Source of the DNA: Promicromonospora iranensis
GTDB taxonomy: Bacteria; Actinomycetota; Actinomycetes; Actinomycetales; Cellulomonadaceae
Reading direction: 5' to 3'
Assembly (NCBI RefSeq): GCF_028994775.1
Contig: NZ_JAJQMN010000011.1
Span: 1-64,000, forward strand
DNA: 64,000 bases
Shown: one piece after another, positions 51,669-61,176 of the stretch
How the letters are laid out: each line of letters starts with the position of its first letter
How positions within the stretch are numbered: position 1 is the stretch's first letter
Program-made: the position numbers and the translations under genes
The notes under the pieces: model-generated
Databases searched by the model: none
Told to the model about the DNA's origin: nothing
Seen by the model: only the letters and a program-made list of their open reading frames with translations

Positions 51669-52898
51669 GTGGCCCGTGTCGATCCCGCCGTCGCGGCGGC
51701 ACGGAACGCGGTGCGGCCGGTGCTCGCCCCGCTGGCACCGGATGATCTCGTGCTGGTCGCCTGCTCCGGTGGCGCCGACAGCCTCGCGCTCGCCGCCGCC
51801 GTCGCGTTCGAGGCCCGGCGGGTCGGGCGCTCGGTACGGTCTCGCGGGTACACCGTGCGGGCGGGGGCGGTCGTGGTGGACCACGGCCTCCAGGACGGGT
51901 CCGCCGACGTCGCCGCGCAGGCCGCGGCGCAGTGCCGTGCTCTGGGCCTCGCCCCGGTAGTGGTCCGGCGCGCGGAGTGGCTGACGCCCGCGGCCGACGT
52001 AGATGGTGCCGCCGAACGTAGGCCTGATCGCGCTATGGGCGCTCATGAAGCGACTCGGCCTACGTTCGGCGGAGGCGGACCTGAGGCGGCCGCCCGGGAT
52101 GCCCGCTACGCCCAGCTGGTGGCCGTGGCGGAGGAGACCGGGGCCGCGCTCGTGCTGCTGGGGCACACCCTCGACGATCAGGCGGAACAGGTGCTGCTCG
52201 GGCTGGCTCGCGGCGCCGGTGCCCGGTCGCTCGCCGGGATGCCTCGCGCGCGGGGGATCTTCCACCGGCCGTTCCTCGGGCTGCGGCGGGCGCAGACGGA
52301 GGCGGTGTGTGCGGCGTCGGGCCTGGAGTTCTGGACGGACCCGACGAACCTGCTGCCCGACGGCGACGTGCCGCCCCGGTCCGGTCAGGGTGCGGCGACG
52401 CAGCGACCCGGGGAGCCGTTCACGCCGCTGCGCTCCCAGGTACGGGGGCGGGTGCTGCCCGTGCTGGAGGAGACGCTGGGCCCGGGCGTCGTCGAGGCCC
52501 TCGGACGCAGCGCCGACCAGCTCCGGGACGACGCCGACCTGCTCGACGCACTCGCCCGTGAGCTCCTGGAGCGCGCCCGGGTGCCCGCCGACGCCGAGCA
52601 CGCCCTCGACGTCGGCGTGCTGGACGTCGGCGTGCTGGAGCAGGCCCACCCCGCGCTCCGGCGTCGGGCACTCCGGCTCGCCGCCCTCGCCGTGGGCTGC
52701 AGGCCCACGGACACCACCACGCGGCACGTCGACGCGCTGGACGCTCTCGTCGTGTCATGGAGCGGTCAGGGCCCCGTCCACCTCCCGGGCGGCGCACGGG
52801 CCCGTCGCGCGTGTGGCAGTCTTTTCCTGCGCGCCGCGCCGACCGGTATCTCGGACGGTGGGACCGGCGTCCAGCCCCCCAGCACAACTCAGGAGTAA
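51669..52898 (+). CDS. tilS: tRNA(Ile)-lysidine synthetase with in-frame palindromic insert
   Basis: A 409-residue N-type PP-loop ATPase that converts C34 of the AUA-reading tRNA-Ile to lysidine. ATP motif [14 protein letters not shown] and [11 protein letters not shown] are in the first 80 residues; [17 protein letters not shown] follows. Between RRAEWL and [10 protein letters not shown], where homologues are short, there is an insert of about 30 residues (107-138) encoded around a 16-bp inverted repeat. A 15-bp exact duplication (52608-52637) encodes DVGVL twice. GTG start with GGGAG 8 nt upstream. Confidence 0.92.
   Translation: MARVDPAVAAARNAVRPVLAPLAPDDLVLVACSGGADSLALAAAVAFEARRVGRSVRSRGYTVRAGAVVVDHGLQDGSADVAAQAAAQCRALGLAPVVVRRAEWLTPAADVDGAAERRPDRAMGAHEATRPTFGGGGPEAAARDARYAQLVAVAEETGAALVLLGHTLDDQAEQVLLGLARGAGARSLAGMPRARGIFHRPFLGLRRAQTEAVCAASGLEFWTDPTNLLPDGDVPPRSGQGAATQRPGEPFTPLRSQVRGRVLPVLEETLGPGVVEALGRSADQLRDDADLLDALARELLERARVPADAEHALDVGVLDVGVLEQAHPALRRRALRLAALAVGCRPTDTTTRHVDALDALVVSWSGQGPVHLPGGARARRACGSLFLRAAPTGISDGGTGVQPPSTTQE
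52009..52072. repeat. Palindromic element inside tilS
   Basis: Arms CCGCCGAACGTAGGCC (52009-52024) and complement (52057-52072), 32-nt loop. Length (64 bp) plus flanks keeps the tilS frame open. The right arm encodes RPTFGG in the tilS frame. Confidence 0.85.
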
Positions 52899-52901
52899 CT
52901 C

Positions 52902-53456
52902 GTGGACCAGTCCGACGTCGGACCCGACCTCGCAGAGATCCTGCTCTCCGAGGAGCAGCTCACCAAGAAGCTCGACGAGCTGGCAGCCCAGATCGACGCG
53001 GACTACGCGGGCAAGGACCTCCTCCTGGTCGGCGTGCTCAAGGGCGCGGTCATGGTCATGGCCGACCTGTCGCGCCGGCTCCACCACCAGGTCCAGATGG
53101 ACTGGATGGCGGTGTCGTCATACGGCTCGGGGACCAAGTCCTCCGGCGTCGTGCGCATCCTCAAGGACCTCGACGCGGACCTGACGGGCCGCAACGTGAT
53201 CATCGTCGAGGACATCATCGACTCGGGCCTGACCCTGTCCTGGCTGGTGTCGAACCTGCGCTCGCGTGGCCCCGAGTCCGTCGAGATCGCCGCGATGCTG
53301 CGCAAGCCGGACGCCGCGCAGGCCGACGTCGACGTGAAGTACCTGGGGTACGACATCCCCAACGAGTTCGTCGTGGGCTACGGCCTCGACTACGCCGAGA
53401 ACTATCGGAACCTGCCGTTCGTTGCCACCCTGGCACCGCACGTCTACGGCGGCTGA
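52902..53456 (+). CDS. hpt: Hypoxanthine(-guanine) phosphoribosyltransferase
   Basis: A 184-residue purine-salvage enzyme. PRPP-binding loop VIIVEDIIDSGLTLSWL, the LLLVGVLKGAVMVMADL helix and SSYGSGTKSSG flexible loop are diagnostic. GTG at 52902 with AGGAG upstream. The tilS-hpt-ftsH order is conserved in many Gram-positive bacteria. Confidence 0.96.
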   Translation: MDQSDVGPDLAEILLSEEQLTKKLDELAAQIDADYAGKDLLLVGVLKGAVMVMADLSRRLHHQVQMDWMAVSSYGSGTKSSGVVRILKDLDADLTGRNVIIVEDIIDSGLTLSWLVSNLRSRGPESVEIAAMLRKPDAAQADVDVKYLGYDIPNEFVVGYGLDYAENYRNLPFVATLAPHVYGG

Positions 53457-53610
53457 TCTCCTCAGCACCGCTCGACGCCGCGGCAAGCCCGTCCCGGGCG
53501 GTTCGTCACGTCTGGGCGAGGTGTGGCCCAGGCATCACATGCTCTGGGCGAACACTCGGGGCTCCTGTCAGGGAGACCATGTAGTTTCGACGGAAACATA
53601 CTGCGCGAGC

Positions 53611-53641
53611 GGAGGGAAACGGGGCTCGGTCCCCGTCGCCG
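53611..53641 (+). promoter_or_regulatory. ftsH leader: remote ribosome-binding site and start-proximal hairpin
   Basis: GGAGGG (53611-53616) is 25 nt before the ATG, too far for normal initiation. Between them ACGGGG (53619-53624) pairs with CCCCGT (53631-53636). Folding would bring the Shine-Dalgarno sequence nearer to the start codon, a possible translational switch. Confidence 0.4.
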
Positions 53642-55678
53642 ATGAAGAACATCAAAAAGCTTCTGAGTGGGCCATTCATCTGGATCCTGGTGGCCCTGAT
53701 CGTGGTGACGCTGGCCATCTCGGCGCTGAACCAGCCCAATGTCTCGCGAATCGAGACGTCGCAGGGCATCGAGCTGCTCGAGGGCAGCACGGTCGAGCAC
53801 GCCCTGATGGTCGACGGCGAGCAGCGGGTCGAGCTGGAGCTCTCCGAGGCGTACTCCGTGACCGAGGGCGAGGGTGCGGACGCCGAGGAGGTCGACAAGG
53901 GCACGACCGTCGAGTTCTTCTACACGCTGCCCCAGGGCGAGCGGGTCGAGGACGCCATCGTGAAGGCCGACCCGGCCGATGGCTTCAACTCGGAGGTCCC
54001 GCAGCCCAGCTTCTGGTCCTCCATGCTGTCCGTGCTGATCCCGTTCCTGCTGATCGGTGTCGTGTTCTGGTTCCTGCTCTCGCGGGCCCAGGGCGGCGGC
54101 AACCGGGTCATGGGCTTCGGCAAGTCCAAGGCCAAGCTGGCCAGCAAGGACACCCCGCAGGTGACCTTCGCCGACGTCGCGGGCGCGGACGAGGCGGTGG
54201 AGGAGCTCCAGGAGATCAAGGAGTTCCTCGCCGAGCCGGCCAAGTTCCAGGCCGTCGGCGCCAAGATCCCCAAGGGCGTGCTGCTGTACGGCCCTCCCGG
54301 CACGGGTAAGACGCTGATCGCGCGCGCCGTCGCGGGTGAGGCCGGCGTGCCGTTCTACTCCATCTCCGGCTCCGACTTCGTCGAGATGTTCGTCGGCGTG
54401 GGCGCCAGCCGGGTGCGCGACCTGTTCGAGCAGGCCAAGCAGAACTCGCCGGCGATCATCTTCGTGGACGAGATCGACGCCGTCGGCCGGCACCGCGGTG
54501 CGGGTATGGGTGGCGGGCACGACGAGCGCGAGCAGACGCTGAACCAGATGCTCGTCGAGATGGACGGCTTCGACGTCAAGACGAACGTCATCCTGATCGC
54601 CGCGACCAACCGTCCCGACATCCTCGACCCGGCGCTGCTGCGCCCGGGGCGCTTCGACCGCCAGGTCGCCGTGGAGGCCCCCGACCTCAAGGGCCGCGAG
54701 GCGATCCTCAACGTGCACGCGCAGGGCAAGCCGATGGTGCCGGAAGTCGACCTCGAGGCGGTCGCCCGCCGCACGCCCGGTTTCACCGGTGCGGACCTGG
54801 CGAACGTGCTCAACGAGGCCGCGCTGCTCACCGCGCGCAGCGGCGCACAACTCATCGACGACCGTGCCCTGGACGAGGCCATCGACCGTGTCGTGGCCGG
54901 CCCCCAGAAGCGCACGCGCGTCATGAACGTCAAGGAGCAGAAGATCACGGCGTACCACGAGGGCGGGCACGCCCTCGTCGCCGCGGCGATGCGCTACACG
55001 GACCCCGTGACCAAGGTGACGATCCTGCCGCGCGGTCGCGCGCTGGGCTACACCATGGTGATGCCGCTCGAGGACAAGTACTCGACCACGCGCAACGAGC
55101 TGCTGGACCAGCTCGCCTACGCGATGGGCGGCCGCGTGGCCGAGGAGATCGTGTTCCACGATCCGACGACCGGCGCCTCGAACGACATCGAGAAGGCTTC
55201 GGCCATCGCCCGCAAGATGGTCACCGAGTACGGCATGAGCGACGCCGTCGGTGCCATCAAGCTCGGTACGAGCGCCGGCGAGCCGTTCCTGGGCCGCGAC
55301 TACGGGCACGAGCGGGACTACTCCGAGTCGGTCGCGAGCACCATCGACGCCGAGGTGCGCAAGCTCGTCGAGGCGGCGCACGACGAGGCGTGGGAGGTGC
55401 TGACCCAGCACCGCGACGTGCTCGACGAGCTGGTGCTGCGCCTGCTCGACAAGGAGACGCTCAACCAGCACGAGCTGGCCGAGGTCTTCGCACCGGTCGA
55501 GAAGCGCGCGGCGCGCGACGTCTGGCTCTCCAGCGAACAGCGCACCGTGCACACGCGGGGCCCTGTCCTCACCCCCAAGGAGCTGGCGGCCCAGAACGGG
55601 CACTCCACCGTGCCGCAGGACGAGGCGGTGCTGGACACGGCTCCGCCGTCGGTGACGCCCACGGATCCGCCGAACTAG
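53642..55678 (+). CDS. ftsH: ATP-dependent zinc metalloprotease FtsH
   Basis: A 678-residue membrane AAA protease for quality control. Two membrane helices (10-30 and about 120-142) flank an outer domain; AAA module with Walker [15 protein letters not shown], Walker [13 protein letters not shown] and SRH region; protease domain with zinc motif [13 protein letters not shown] (HEGGH). Start [14 protein letters not shown] is the usual one. A Pro/Thr-rich tail (640-678) is typical of actinobacterial FtsH. Confidence 0.97.
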   Translation: MKNIKKLLSGPFIWILVALIVVTLAISALNQPNVSRIETSQGIELLEGSTVEHALMVDGEQRVELELSEAYSVTEGEGADAEEVDKGTTVEFFYTLPQGERVEDAIVKADPADGFNSEVPQPSFWSSMLSVLIPFLLIGVVFWFLLSRAQGGGNRVMGFGKSKAKLASKDTPQVTFADVAGADEAVEELQEIKEFLAEPAKFQAVGAKIPKGVLLYGPPGTGKTLIARAVAGEAGVPFYSISGSDFVEMFVGVGASRVRDLFEQAKQNSPAIIFVDEIDAVGRHRGAGMGGGHDEREQTLNQMLVEMDGFDVKTNVILIAATNRPDILDPALLRPGRFDRQVAVEAPDLKGREAILNVHAQGKPMVPEVDLEAVARRTPGFTGADLANVLNEAALLTARSGAQLIDDRALDEAIDRVVAGPQKRTRVMNVKEQKITAYHEGGHALVAAAMRYTDPVTKVTILPRGRALGYTMVMPLEDKYSTTRNELLDQLAYAMGGRVAEEIVFHDPTTGASNDIEKASAIARKMVTEYGMSDAVGAIKLGTSAGEPFLGRDYGHERDYSESVASTIDAEVRKLVEAAHDEAWEVLTQHRDVLDELVLRLLDKETLNQHELAEVFAPVEKRAARDVWLSSEQRTVHTRGPVLTPKELAAQNGHSTVPQDEAVLDTAPPSVTPTDPPN

Positions 55679-55721
55679 CAATGACGAACGACCGGGCAGC
55701 GACGAAGACCGGAGCACCACG

Positions 55722-56345
55722 ATGACCGACGGGTCACCCCATCCCCTGTCGGCGCCCGTGCGTCGTGCGGCGGACATCCCGCCGTACGACGCCGCACGGG
55801 CCGAGGCGGCAGTACGGGAACTCCTCCTCGCCGTCGGCGAGGACCCCGAGCGCGAGGGCCTGCGGGAGACGCCGGCCCGCGTCGCCCGGGCGTACCGGGA
55901 GATCTTCGCCGGCCTGCGGCAGGAGCCCGAGGACGTCCTGACCACTACCTTCGACCTCGGCCACGAGGAGATGGTGCTGGTCAAGGACATCGAGGTGTAC
56001 TCGACCTGCGAGCACCACCTCGTGCCGTTCCACGGTGTGGCGCACGTGGGGTACATCCCCAACGTGGACGGCCGCATCACGGGGCTGAGCAAGCTGGCCC
56101 GCCTGGTCGAGGTCTTCGCGCGCCGACCGCAGGTGCAGGAGCGGATGACCACGCAGATCGCGGACTCCCTCGTGGAGATCCTCGAGCCCCGCGGCGTGCT
56201 CGTGGTGGTCCAGTGCGAGCACCTGTGCATGTCGATGCGTGGTGTGCGCAAGCCCGGCTCGCGGACCATCACCTCCGCGGTGCGCGGCGTCATGCGCGAC
56301 GGCGCCACGCGAGCCGAGGCGATGAGCCTCATCCTCGGGAAGTGA
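55722..56345 (+). CDS. folE: GTP cyclohydrolase I
   Basis: A 207-residue enzyme forming dihydroneopterin triphosphate from GTP, first step of folate synthesis. Zinc and catalytic residues lie in [18 protein letters not shown] and [37 protein letters not shown] is also conserved. Forms a run folE-folP-folBK with overlapping stops and starts. Confidence 0.97.
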   Translation: MTDGSPHPLSAPVRRAADIPPYDAARAEAAVRELLLAVGEDPEREGLRETPARVARAYREIFAGLRQEPEDVLTTTFDLGHEEMVLVKDIEVYSTCEHHLVPFHGVAHVGYIPNVDGRITGLSKLARLVEVFARRPQVQERMTTQIADSLVEILEPRGVLVVVQCEHLCMSMRGVRKPGSRTITSAVRGVMRDGATRAEAMSLILGK

Positions 56346-57391
56346 CGGTGCTCCCCACCGTGCGCCATCCCACCCGGGACGCCCGGGTGCTCGGCCTGCC
56401 GGAGCTCTCCGGCGTCGGCCGCACCCTGGTGATGGGTGTCGTCAACGTCACTCCCGACTCCTTCTCGGACGGCGGGGAGTGGTTCGAGCCGTCGGCCGCC
56501 GTCGCACACGGGCTGGAGCTGCTCGGGGAGGGCGCGGACATCCTGGACGTGGGCGGGGAGTCCACCCGGCCAGGATCGGTGCGGGTACCGCAGGAGCAGG
56601 AGCTGGCCCGGGTGCTCCCCGTGATCGAGCAGCTCGCCGCGCGCGGTGCGGTCGTGAGCGTGGACACCACCCGTGCGGCCGTCGCCGAGCGGGCGGTCGC
56701 CGCAGGGGCGCGCATGGTGAACGACGTCTCCGGCGGCCTGGCCGACCCGGAGATGGGCCGCGCCGTCGCCGAGTGCGGTGCCGCGTACGTGGCGATGCAC
56801 TGGCGAGGCCACGCGGACGTCATGGACGACCGGCAGGAGTACGGCGACGTCGTCGCCGACGTTCGCGACGAGCTCGCCGCCCGCATGGCCGCCCTGCACG
56901 ACGACGGCGTGCGGCCCGAACAGCTGATCCTCGACCCCGGTCTCGGGTTCGCCAAGGCCGGCGTGCTGAACTGGCCGCTCCTGGCCCACCTCGACGCCCT
57001 GCACCAGCTGGGCCGCCCGGTGCTCGTGGGCGCGTCGCGCAAGCGGTTCCTCGGCCACCTGCTCGCGGACTCGGCAGGGCATCCCGCGGTGCCGCGGGCC
57101 CGGGACGACGCGACCGCCGCGATCTCCGCCCTGTCGGCTGCCGCGGGCGCCTGGTGTGTCCGGGTGCACACCGTCCGGGCCAGCGCCGACGCCGTCAAGG
57201 TCGCGGCCGCGTGGGCAGCGGCGGGCGACGGGTCCCGGGTAGGGTCACCGGGTACCTCTCCCCATTCCGCACCGGAAGCATTGACTTCCACCGTGGCCTT
57301 GACCACAGAATCGTGGACGGCCGGGGAACAGGGCATGCCGACCTGGCAGGATTCCGGTGCACGCACAGACGACGGGGGGAGACCACGGTGA
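56342..57391 (+). CDS. folP: Dihydropteroate synthase
   Basis: About 349 residues. Couples pterin pyrophosphate with p-aminobenzoate; sulfonamide target. Motifs [43 protein letters not shown] and [11 protein letters not shown] are all present. GTG at 56342 overlaps the folE stop (GTGA); GTG at 56348 is another option. An unusual tail of about 65 residues follows the barrel (after [10 protein letters not shown]) and overlaps the folBK start. Confidence 0.95.
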   Translation: MTVLPTVRHPTRDARVLGLPELSGVGRTLVMGVVNVTPDSFSDGGEWFEPSAAVAHGLELLGEGADILDVGGESTRPGSVRVPQEQELARVLPVIEQLAARGAVVSVDTTRAAVAERAVAAGARMVNDVSGGLADPEMGRAVAECGAAYVAMHWRGHADVMDDRQEYGDVVADVRDELAARMAALHDDGVRPEQLILDPGLGFAKAGVLNWPLLAHLDALHQLGRPVLVGASRKRFLGHLLADSAGHPAVPRARDDATAAISALSAAAGAWCVRVHTVRASADAVKVAAAWAAAGDGSRVGSPGTSPHSAPEALTSTVALTTESWTAGEQGMPTWQDSGARTDDGGRPR

Positions 57392-60162
57392 CCACAGCGT
57401 TCGGAACGGGCGTTACAGGCCCGGACGGCCGGTCGCTGGACCAGGTCCAGCTGACAGGCGTGAGCGCGCGGGGGTACCACGGTGTGCTGCCGTCGGAACG
57501 ACAGACCGGCCAGGAGTTCCGGGCCGACGTCGTGCTGTACCTCGACACACGCCCCGCGGCCGCCGGTGACGACCTGGCACAGACGGTGAGCTACGCGGAC
57601 GTGGCGCAGGACGTCCACGACGTCCTCGCGGGAGAGCCCGTCGACCTCGTCGAGACCGTGGCCGAGCGCATCGCCGCAGTGGTGCTGGCCCGGCCGCAGG
57701 TCGAGGCGGTTCACGTTCGCGTGCACAAGCCGCAGGCTCCCATCCCGGTGCCCTTCGCCGACGTCGAGGTGGCGATCCGGCGGGACCGCAGCCGCATGCC
57801 CGTCGTGGCCGCGCCGGCGTCGTCCGCCGACTCCGCGGACGCGTCGCCCCTCGCCGGTCCGGCTTCGGCGACCGAGCCGGCCGATCCCCTGGGGTACGAG
57901 GCCGGGTCGAGGGACGCGTTCCCCGCGAGCCCGCCCACCGAATCGTGGAACGATGCGCCGGAGCACGCGCGCAGCGGGTCCGACGGCGCGTCGTACACCA
58001 GCGAGCCCGAGCCGCAGGACCTCGAACCGATCACCCGCCCGGCGCAGGACGGGCCGGCGCAGTTCGAGCCGGAGCCGTACCAGCCCTACCAGCCCGAGCC
58101 CGCCGAGACGGCCCAGCTCCGCGCCGAGGCGTTCGAGCCCGATCCGCTGGTGGAGCGGGTTCCCGGCGCCGCGGCGCCCGCCGCGCAGCCGGCCGTCGAG
58201 ACGCCGGAGCCGCTCCCGGCGCCCGAGCTCATCGCGCCCGCGCCGCTCCAGGTGGTTCCCGCCGCCTGGGACCTGCAGCCCGACGCCCCGGCACAGACCG
58301 AGCAGCGGGACCAGCTCGGTCAGGAGCCGACGTTCCGGCCGGACGAGCAGTTCCTGTCCGAGCAGGCCTTCGAGCCGGTCCAGCAGTACGAGTCGGTGCA
58401 GGGCCTCGACCAGAGGCGCGACCAGCCGAACGCCTTCGAGCAGCAGTACGACCAGTTCGCGCAGCAGCCGGAACAGGCCGAGCAGCCGGGCCAGCGGTTC
58501 GAGCAGCCCCAGCAGTTCGAGCAGACCGGCTACGAGCAGCCCGGCTTCGAGCAGCAGCCGCAGCAGCTCGACCCCCAGCAGAACCAGTACGACCAGCTCT
58601 TCGAGCAGCAGTACGACCGGGGCGAGCCGGAGACCACCCGCGTGTCCGCGGCGGTTCCCGACTCCGCCGTCGACCAGCCGGAGCAGTATGCGGCCGGGTA
58701 CCAGCCCGAGCAGCCCTCGGCGGAGCAGTACCAGGCCGAGCAGTATCAGGCTGAGCCGCGCGACCGGTTCGACGAGGTTCCCGCCGGGTACGTGGACGTG
58801 GTCATCGCGATCGGCGCCAACCTGGGTGACCCGCAGGCGACCATGCGGTCCGCGGTGGCCGAGCTGGACCGCATGCCGGGCCTGCAGATCACCGACGTGT
58901 CCCCGCTGGCCCGCACGGCCGCCGTCGGCGGTCCCGAGGAGCAGCCCGACTACCTCAACGCGGTGCTGCTGGCCCGCACCACGCTCTCGGCCCGCGGGCT
59001 GTTGCACCTCTGCCAGGAGGTCGAGAACCTGCACGGCCGCACCCGTGAGGAGCACTGGGGTCCGCGCACGCTGGACGTCGACGTGATCACCTACGGCAAC
59101 CTGACCGACTCGGCCGAGGACCTCGAGGTGCCGCACCCCCGCGCGCACGAGCGGGCGTTCGTCCTCGAGCCGTGGTCCCAGATCGCACCGGACGCGGTGC
59201 TGCCCGGCCTGGGTGGCGGCCCCGTCGCCCAGCTCGCGGCCACGGCGCCCGACCGGGCCGGCATCCGCTGGCTCGCGCTCGACTGGCTGACCGACCCGGA
59301 GCCCGAGCCGAGCGGCGGCACCACCGGCTCGAACCATTCCGCGGTGCCCGACGACGGCGGCAGCGCCCATCAGGACGCGCACCCCGGCGAGATGCCGCCG
59401 GCACTGCCGCCCTCGCTCCCGCCGAGCGGCCGCCCGCCGGTCCTGCCCGCAGGACCCGTGGTCGAGGTTCCGGGCGGTGGGCACCCGCAGGGGCAGCACA
59501 GCGGCCCCGTCGAGCTCGATCGCCAGGCCCAGAACGGACTCCAGCAGGAGGCGTACCCGGGTGGGTCGCACCCGCAGGGGTACTCCAGCGGGCCGGTACC
59601 CGGCGCGGGCGGCTCGGTGCCGATCCCGCAGCAGGCCACGCAGGCGATGCCCACGGGTCCGCGCGGTGCGGTGCCGGTCGGCAACGGTTCGGCGGTCCCG
59701 CCCCCGGAGGAGGCGCTCGTCCCCGCGCCGCAGGCACCCATCGCGCCGCGGGCGGTACGCGACACCGCGCACGAGGATCCGGCGCACGAGCCGCTGTCGT
59801 CGGCGCCCTCCCAGGCGAAGCCGGTGTTCGCGCCGGTGAACCCGTCGCGTCAGCAGAGCGGGGTGTTCCCGCCCACGAACGGCGCCGCGCCACAGGAGCC
59901 GGCCACCCCGGTGTTCGCCCCGGTCACCTCTCCGCCGAACGGCGTGCCGGACCAGGTCCAGAACGGGCAGCCGAACGGGCACGTCAACGGGCAGCCGAAC
60001 GGCCAGTCGAACGGCCAGCCGGATGCCTACGACAACGACCACACGGTGATCCGGGTGCCAGGCTTCGTCGCCGACCAGCGCGCCACCGCGCCGTCGGACG
60101 GCCCGATCGACTCGGTGCCCTCGTGGGTTCCGGTACGGGACGAGCGGGGGCGCGACACCTGA
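57388..60162 (+). CDS. folBK: Dihydroneopterin aldolase / HPPK fusion with very long disordered segments
   Basis: A 924-residue single open frame. FolB (residues 8-135: VQLTGVSARGYHGVLPSERQ, VSYADVAQDVHDVLAGEPVD) makes hydroxymethyl-dihydropterin; FolK (about 466-635: VVIAIGANLGDPQATMRSAV, GPRTLDVDVITYGN, VPHPRAHERAFVL) pyrophosphorylates it. Between them are about 330 residues rich in Gln, Pro, Glu and Tyr (EQxEQ patterns), and after FolK about 285 Pro/Gly/Asn-rich residues with NGQPNG repeats. GTG at 57388 overlaps the folP stop. Ordinary FolB-FolK fusions are about one third this length. Confidence 0.93.
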   Translation: MTTAFGTGVTGPDGRSLDQVQLTGVSARGYHGVLPSERQTGQEFRADVVLYLDTRPAAAGDDLAQTVSYADVAQDVHDVLAGEPVDLVETVAERIAAVVLARPQVEAVHVRVHKPQAPIPVPFADVEVAIRRDRSRMPVVAAPASSADSADASPLAGPASATEPADPLGYEAGSRDAFPASPPTESWNDAPEHARSGSDGASYTSEPEPQDLEPITRPAQDGPAQFEPEPYQPYQPEPAETAQLRAEAFEPDPLVERVPGAAAPAAQPAVETPEPLPAPELIAPAPLQVVPAAWDLQPDAPAQTEQRDQLGQEPTFRPDEQFLSEQAFEPVQQYESVQGLDQRRDQPNAFEQQYDQFAQQPEQAEQPGQRFEQPQQFEQTGYEQPGFEQQPQQLDPQQNQYDQLFEQQYDRGEPETTRVSAAVPDSAVDQPEQYAAGYQPEQPSAEQYQAEQYQAEPRDRFDEVPAGYVDVVIAIGANLGDPQATMRSAVAELDRMPGLQITDVSPLARTAAVGGPEEQPDYLNAVLLARTTLSARGLLHLCQEVENLHGRTREEHWGPRTLDVDVITYGNLTDSAEDLEVPHPRAHERAFVLEPWSQIAPDAVLPGLGGGPVAQLAATAPDRAGIRWLALDWLTDPEPEPSGGTTGSNHSAVPDDGGSAHQDAHPGEMPPALPPSLPPSGRPPVLPAGPVVEVPGGGHPQGQHSGPVELDRQAQNGLQQEAYPGGSHPQGYSSGPVPGAGGSVPIPQQATQAMPTGPRGAVPVGNGSAVPPPEEALVPAPQAPIAPRAVRDTAHEDPAHEPLSSAPSQAKPVFAPVNPSRQQSGVFPPTNGAAPQEPATPVFAPVTSPPNGVPDQVQNGQPNGHVNGQPNGQSNGQPDAYDNDHTVIRVPGFVADQRATAPSDGPIDSVPSWVPVRDERGRDT

Positions 60163-60163
60163 C

Positions 60164-60649
60164 ATGCGCAGAACGCCGATCGGGTCCCTGATCGCAGTTC
60201 TCGTGGCCGTCGCGGTCGTCGGCTGGTTCGTGCTGCGCGCCCTGGAGGCGCGCAGCGTGTACCTCCCGGTCGTGCCCTGGCTGGTAGACGTGGCGATCCT
60301 CGCGCTGGCCGGCGCGGTGTTCTGGTCGGGCTGGACCGTGCGGTCGTACCAGAAGGGCAAGCGGCCCTCGCTCGACGGGCTCCGGGCCGCGCGCACCCTG
60401 GTCCTGGCCAAGGCGGCGGCACTGACGGGCGCGCTGCTCGGTGGCTGGTACCTCGCACAGGTCCTGGTGGTGCTGGGTGACCTCGCCATCGAGTCCCGGC
60501 GCGACCGCGCGGTCGCCGCGGGGATAGCTGTGCTGTGCTCGGTGGTGCTCGCCGTGGTCGGCCTGGTCGTGGAGAAGTTCTGCGAGCTGCCGCCGTCCGA
60601 CAAGGATCGTACGAGCTCCGACGAGGGCGAGTCTCCGGCCCCGGCCTGA
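60164..60649 (+). CDS. DUF3180 membrane protein
   Basis: A 161-residue protein with four membrane helices, beginning MRRTPIGSLIAVLVAVAVVGW and containing RAARTLVLAKAAALTGALLGGWY, the DUF3180 core. Starts one base after the folBK stop. Found next to folK in most actinobacteria; function not known. Confidence 0.9.
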   Translation: MRRTPIGSLIAVLVAVAVVGWFVLRALEARSVYLPVVPWLVDVAILALAGAVFWSGWTVRSYQKGKRPSLDGLRAARTLVLAKAAALTGALLGGWYLAQVLVVLGDLAIESRRDRAVAAGIAVLCSVVLAVVGLVVEKFCELPPSDKDRTSSDEGESPAPA

Positions 60650-60684
60650 GGCTTCGCTGTCCATGGCTTGCCCTCTGCGGAACA

Positions 60685-61176
60685 ATGGCCATCATGACCA
60701 GCCCCTTCGAACCGCACGATGTGACCTGGAGCCGCGTGTCCCCGCGTCTCGTGACGGCCATGTTGGTGCCGGCCACCATCAGCCTCGGCATACCGATGGT
60801 CGCCGGCGTCGTGCTCGCCGTGACGATCAGCCCGTGGTTCTGGCTCCTCGCCGGTGTGCCCGCCGTCTTCCTGCTGTGGTCGATCCTGCTGATCCCGCGC
60901 CAGGTCAGGGCCATCGGCTACGCCGAGCGTGACGATGACCTCCTGATCCGCAAGGGAGTCATGTTCCGGTCGATGGTCGTGGTCCCGTACGGCCGGATGC
61001 AGTACGTGGACGTGGAGGCAGGGCCGCTGGACCGCAAGCTGGGCCTGGCGAAGGTCCAGCTCCACACGGCGTCGGTCGGCACCGACGCGCAGATCCCCGG
61101 TCTACCGCCGGACGAGGCGGCGCGCCTGCGCGACCGCCTGGCGTCCCGCGGTGAGGCACGTCTGGCGGGGCTGTGA
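60685..61176 (+). CDS. PH-domain (bPH2) membrane protein, YdbS-like
   Basis: A 163-residue protein: two membrane helices (about 27-70) then a bPH2 domain with DDDLLIRKGVMFRSMVVVPYGRMQYVDVE in segments and PGLPPDEAARLRDRLA. ATG at 60685 or 60694. Its stop overlaps the next start (GTGA). The pair resembles YdbS/YdbT. Confidence 0.88.
   Translation: MAIMTSPFEPHDVTWSRVSPRLVTAMLVPATISLGIPMVAGVVLAVTISPWFWLLAGVPAVFLLWSILLIPRQVRAIGYAERDDDLLIRKGVMFRSMVVVPYGRMQYVDVEAGPLDRKLGLAKVQLHTASVGTDAQIPGLPPDEAARLRDRLASRGEARLAGL

Noticed and set aside
53462-57169. 1235-codon open frame on the minus strand
   Set aside because: It lies antisense to ftsH, folE and folP, whose domains are unmistakable. High GC content leaves long antisense frames free of stops; the peptide has no recognisable domain.
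56329-61065. 1578-codon open frame on the minus strand
   Set aside because: Antisense to folP, folBK, DUF3180 and a PH-domain gene; composition is Arg/Gly/Leu-rich shadow sequence with no motif.
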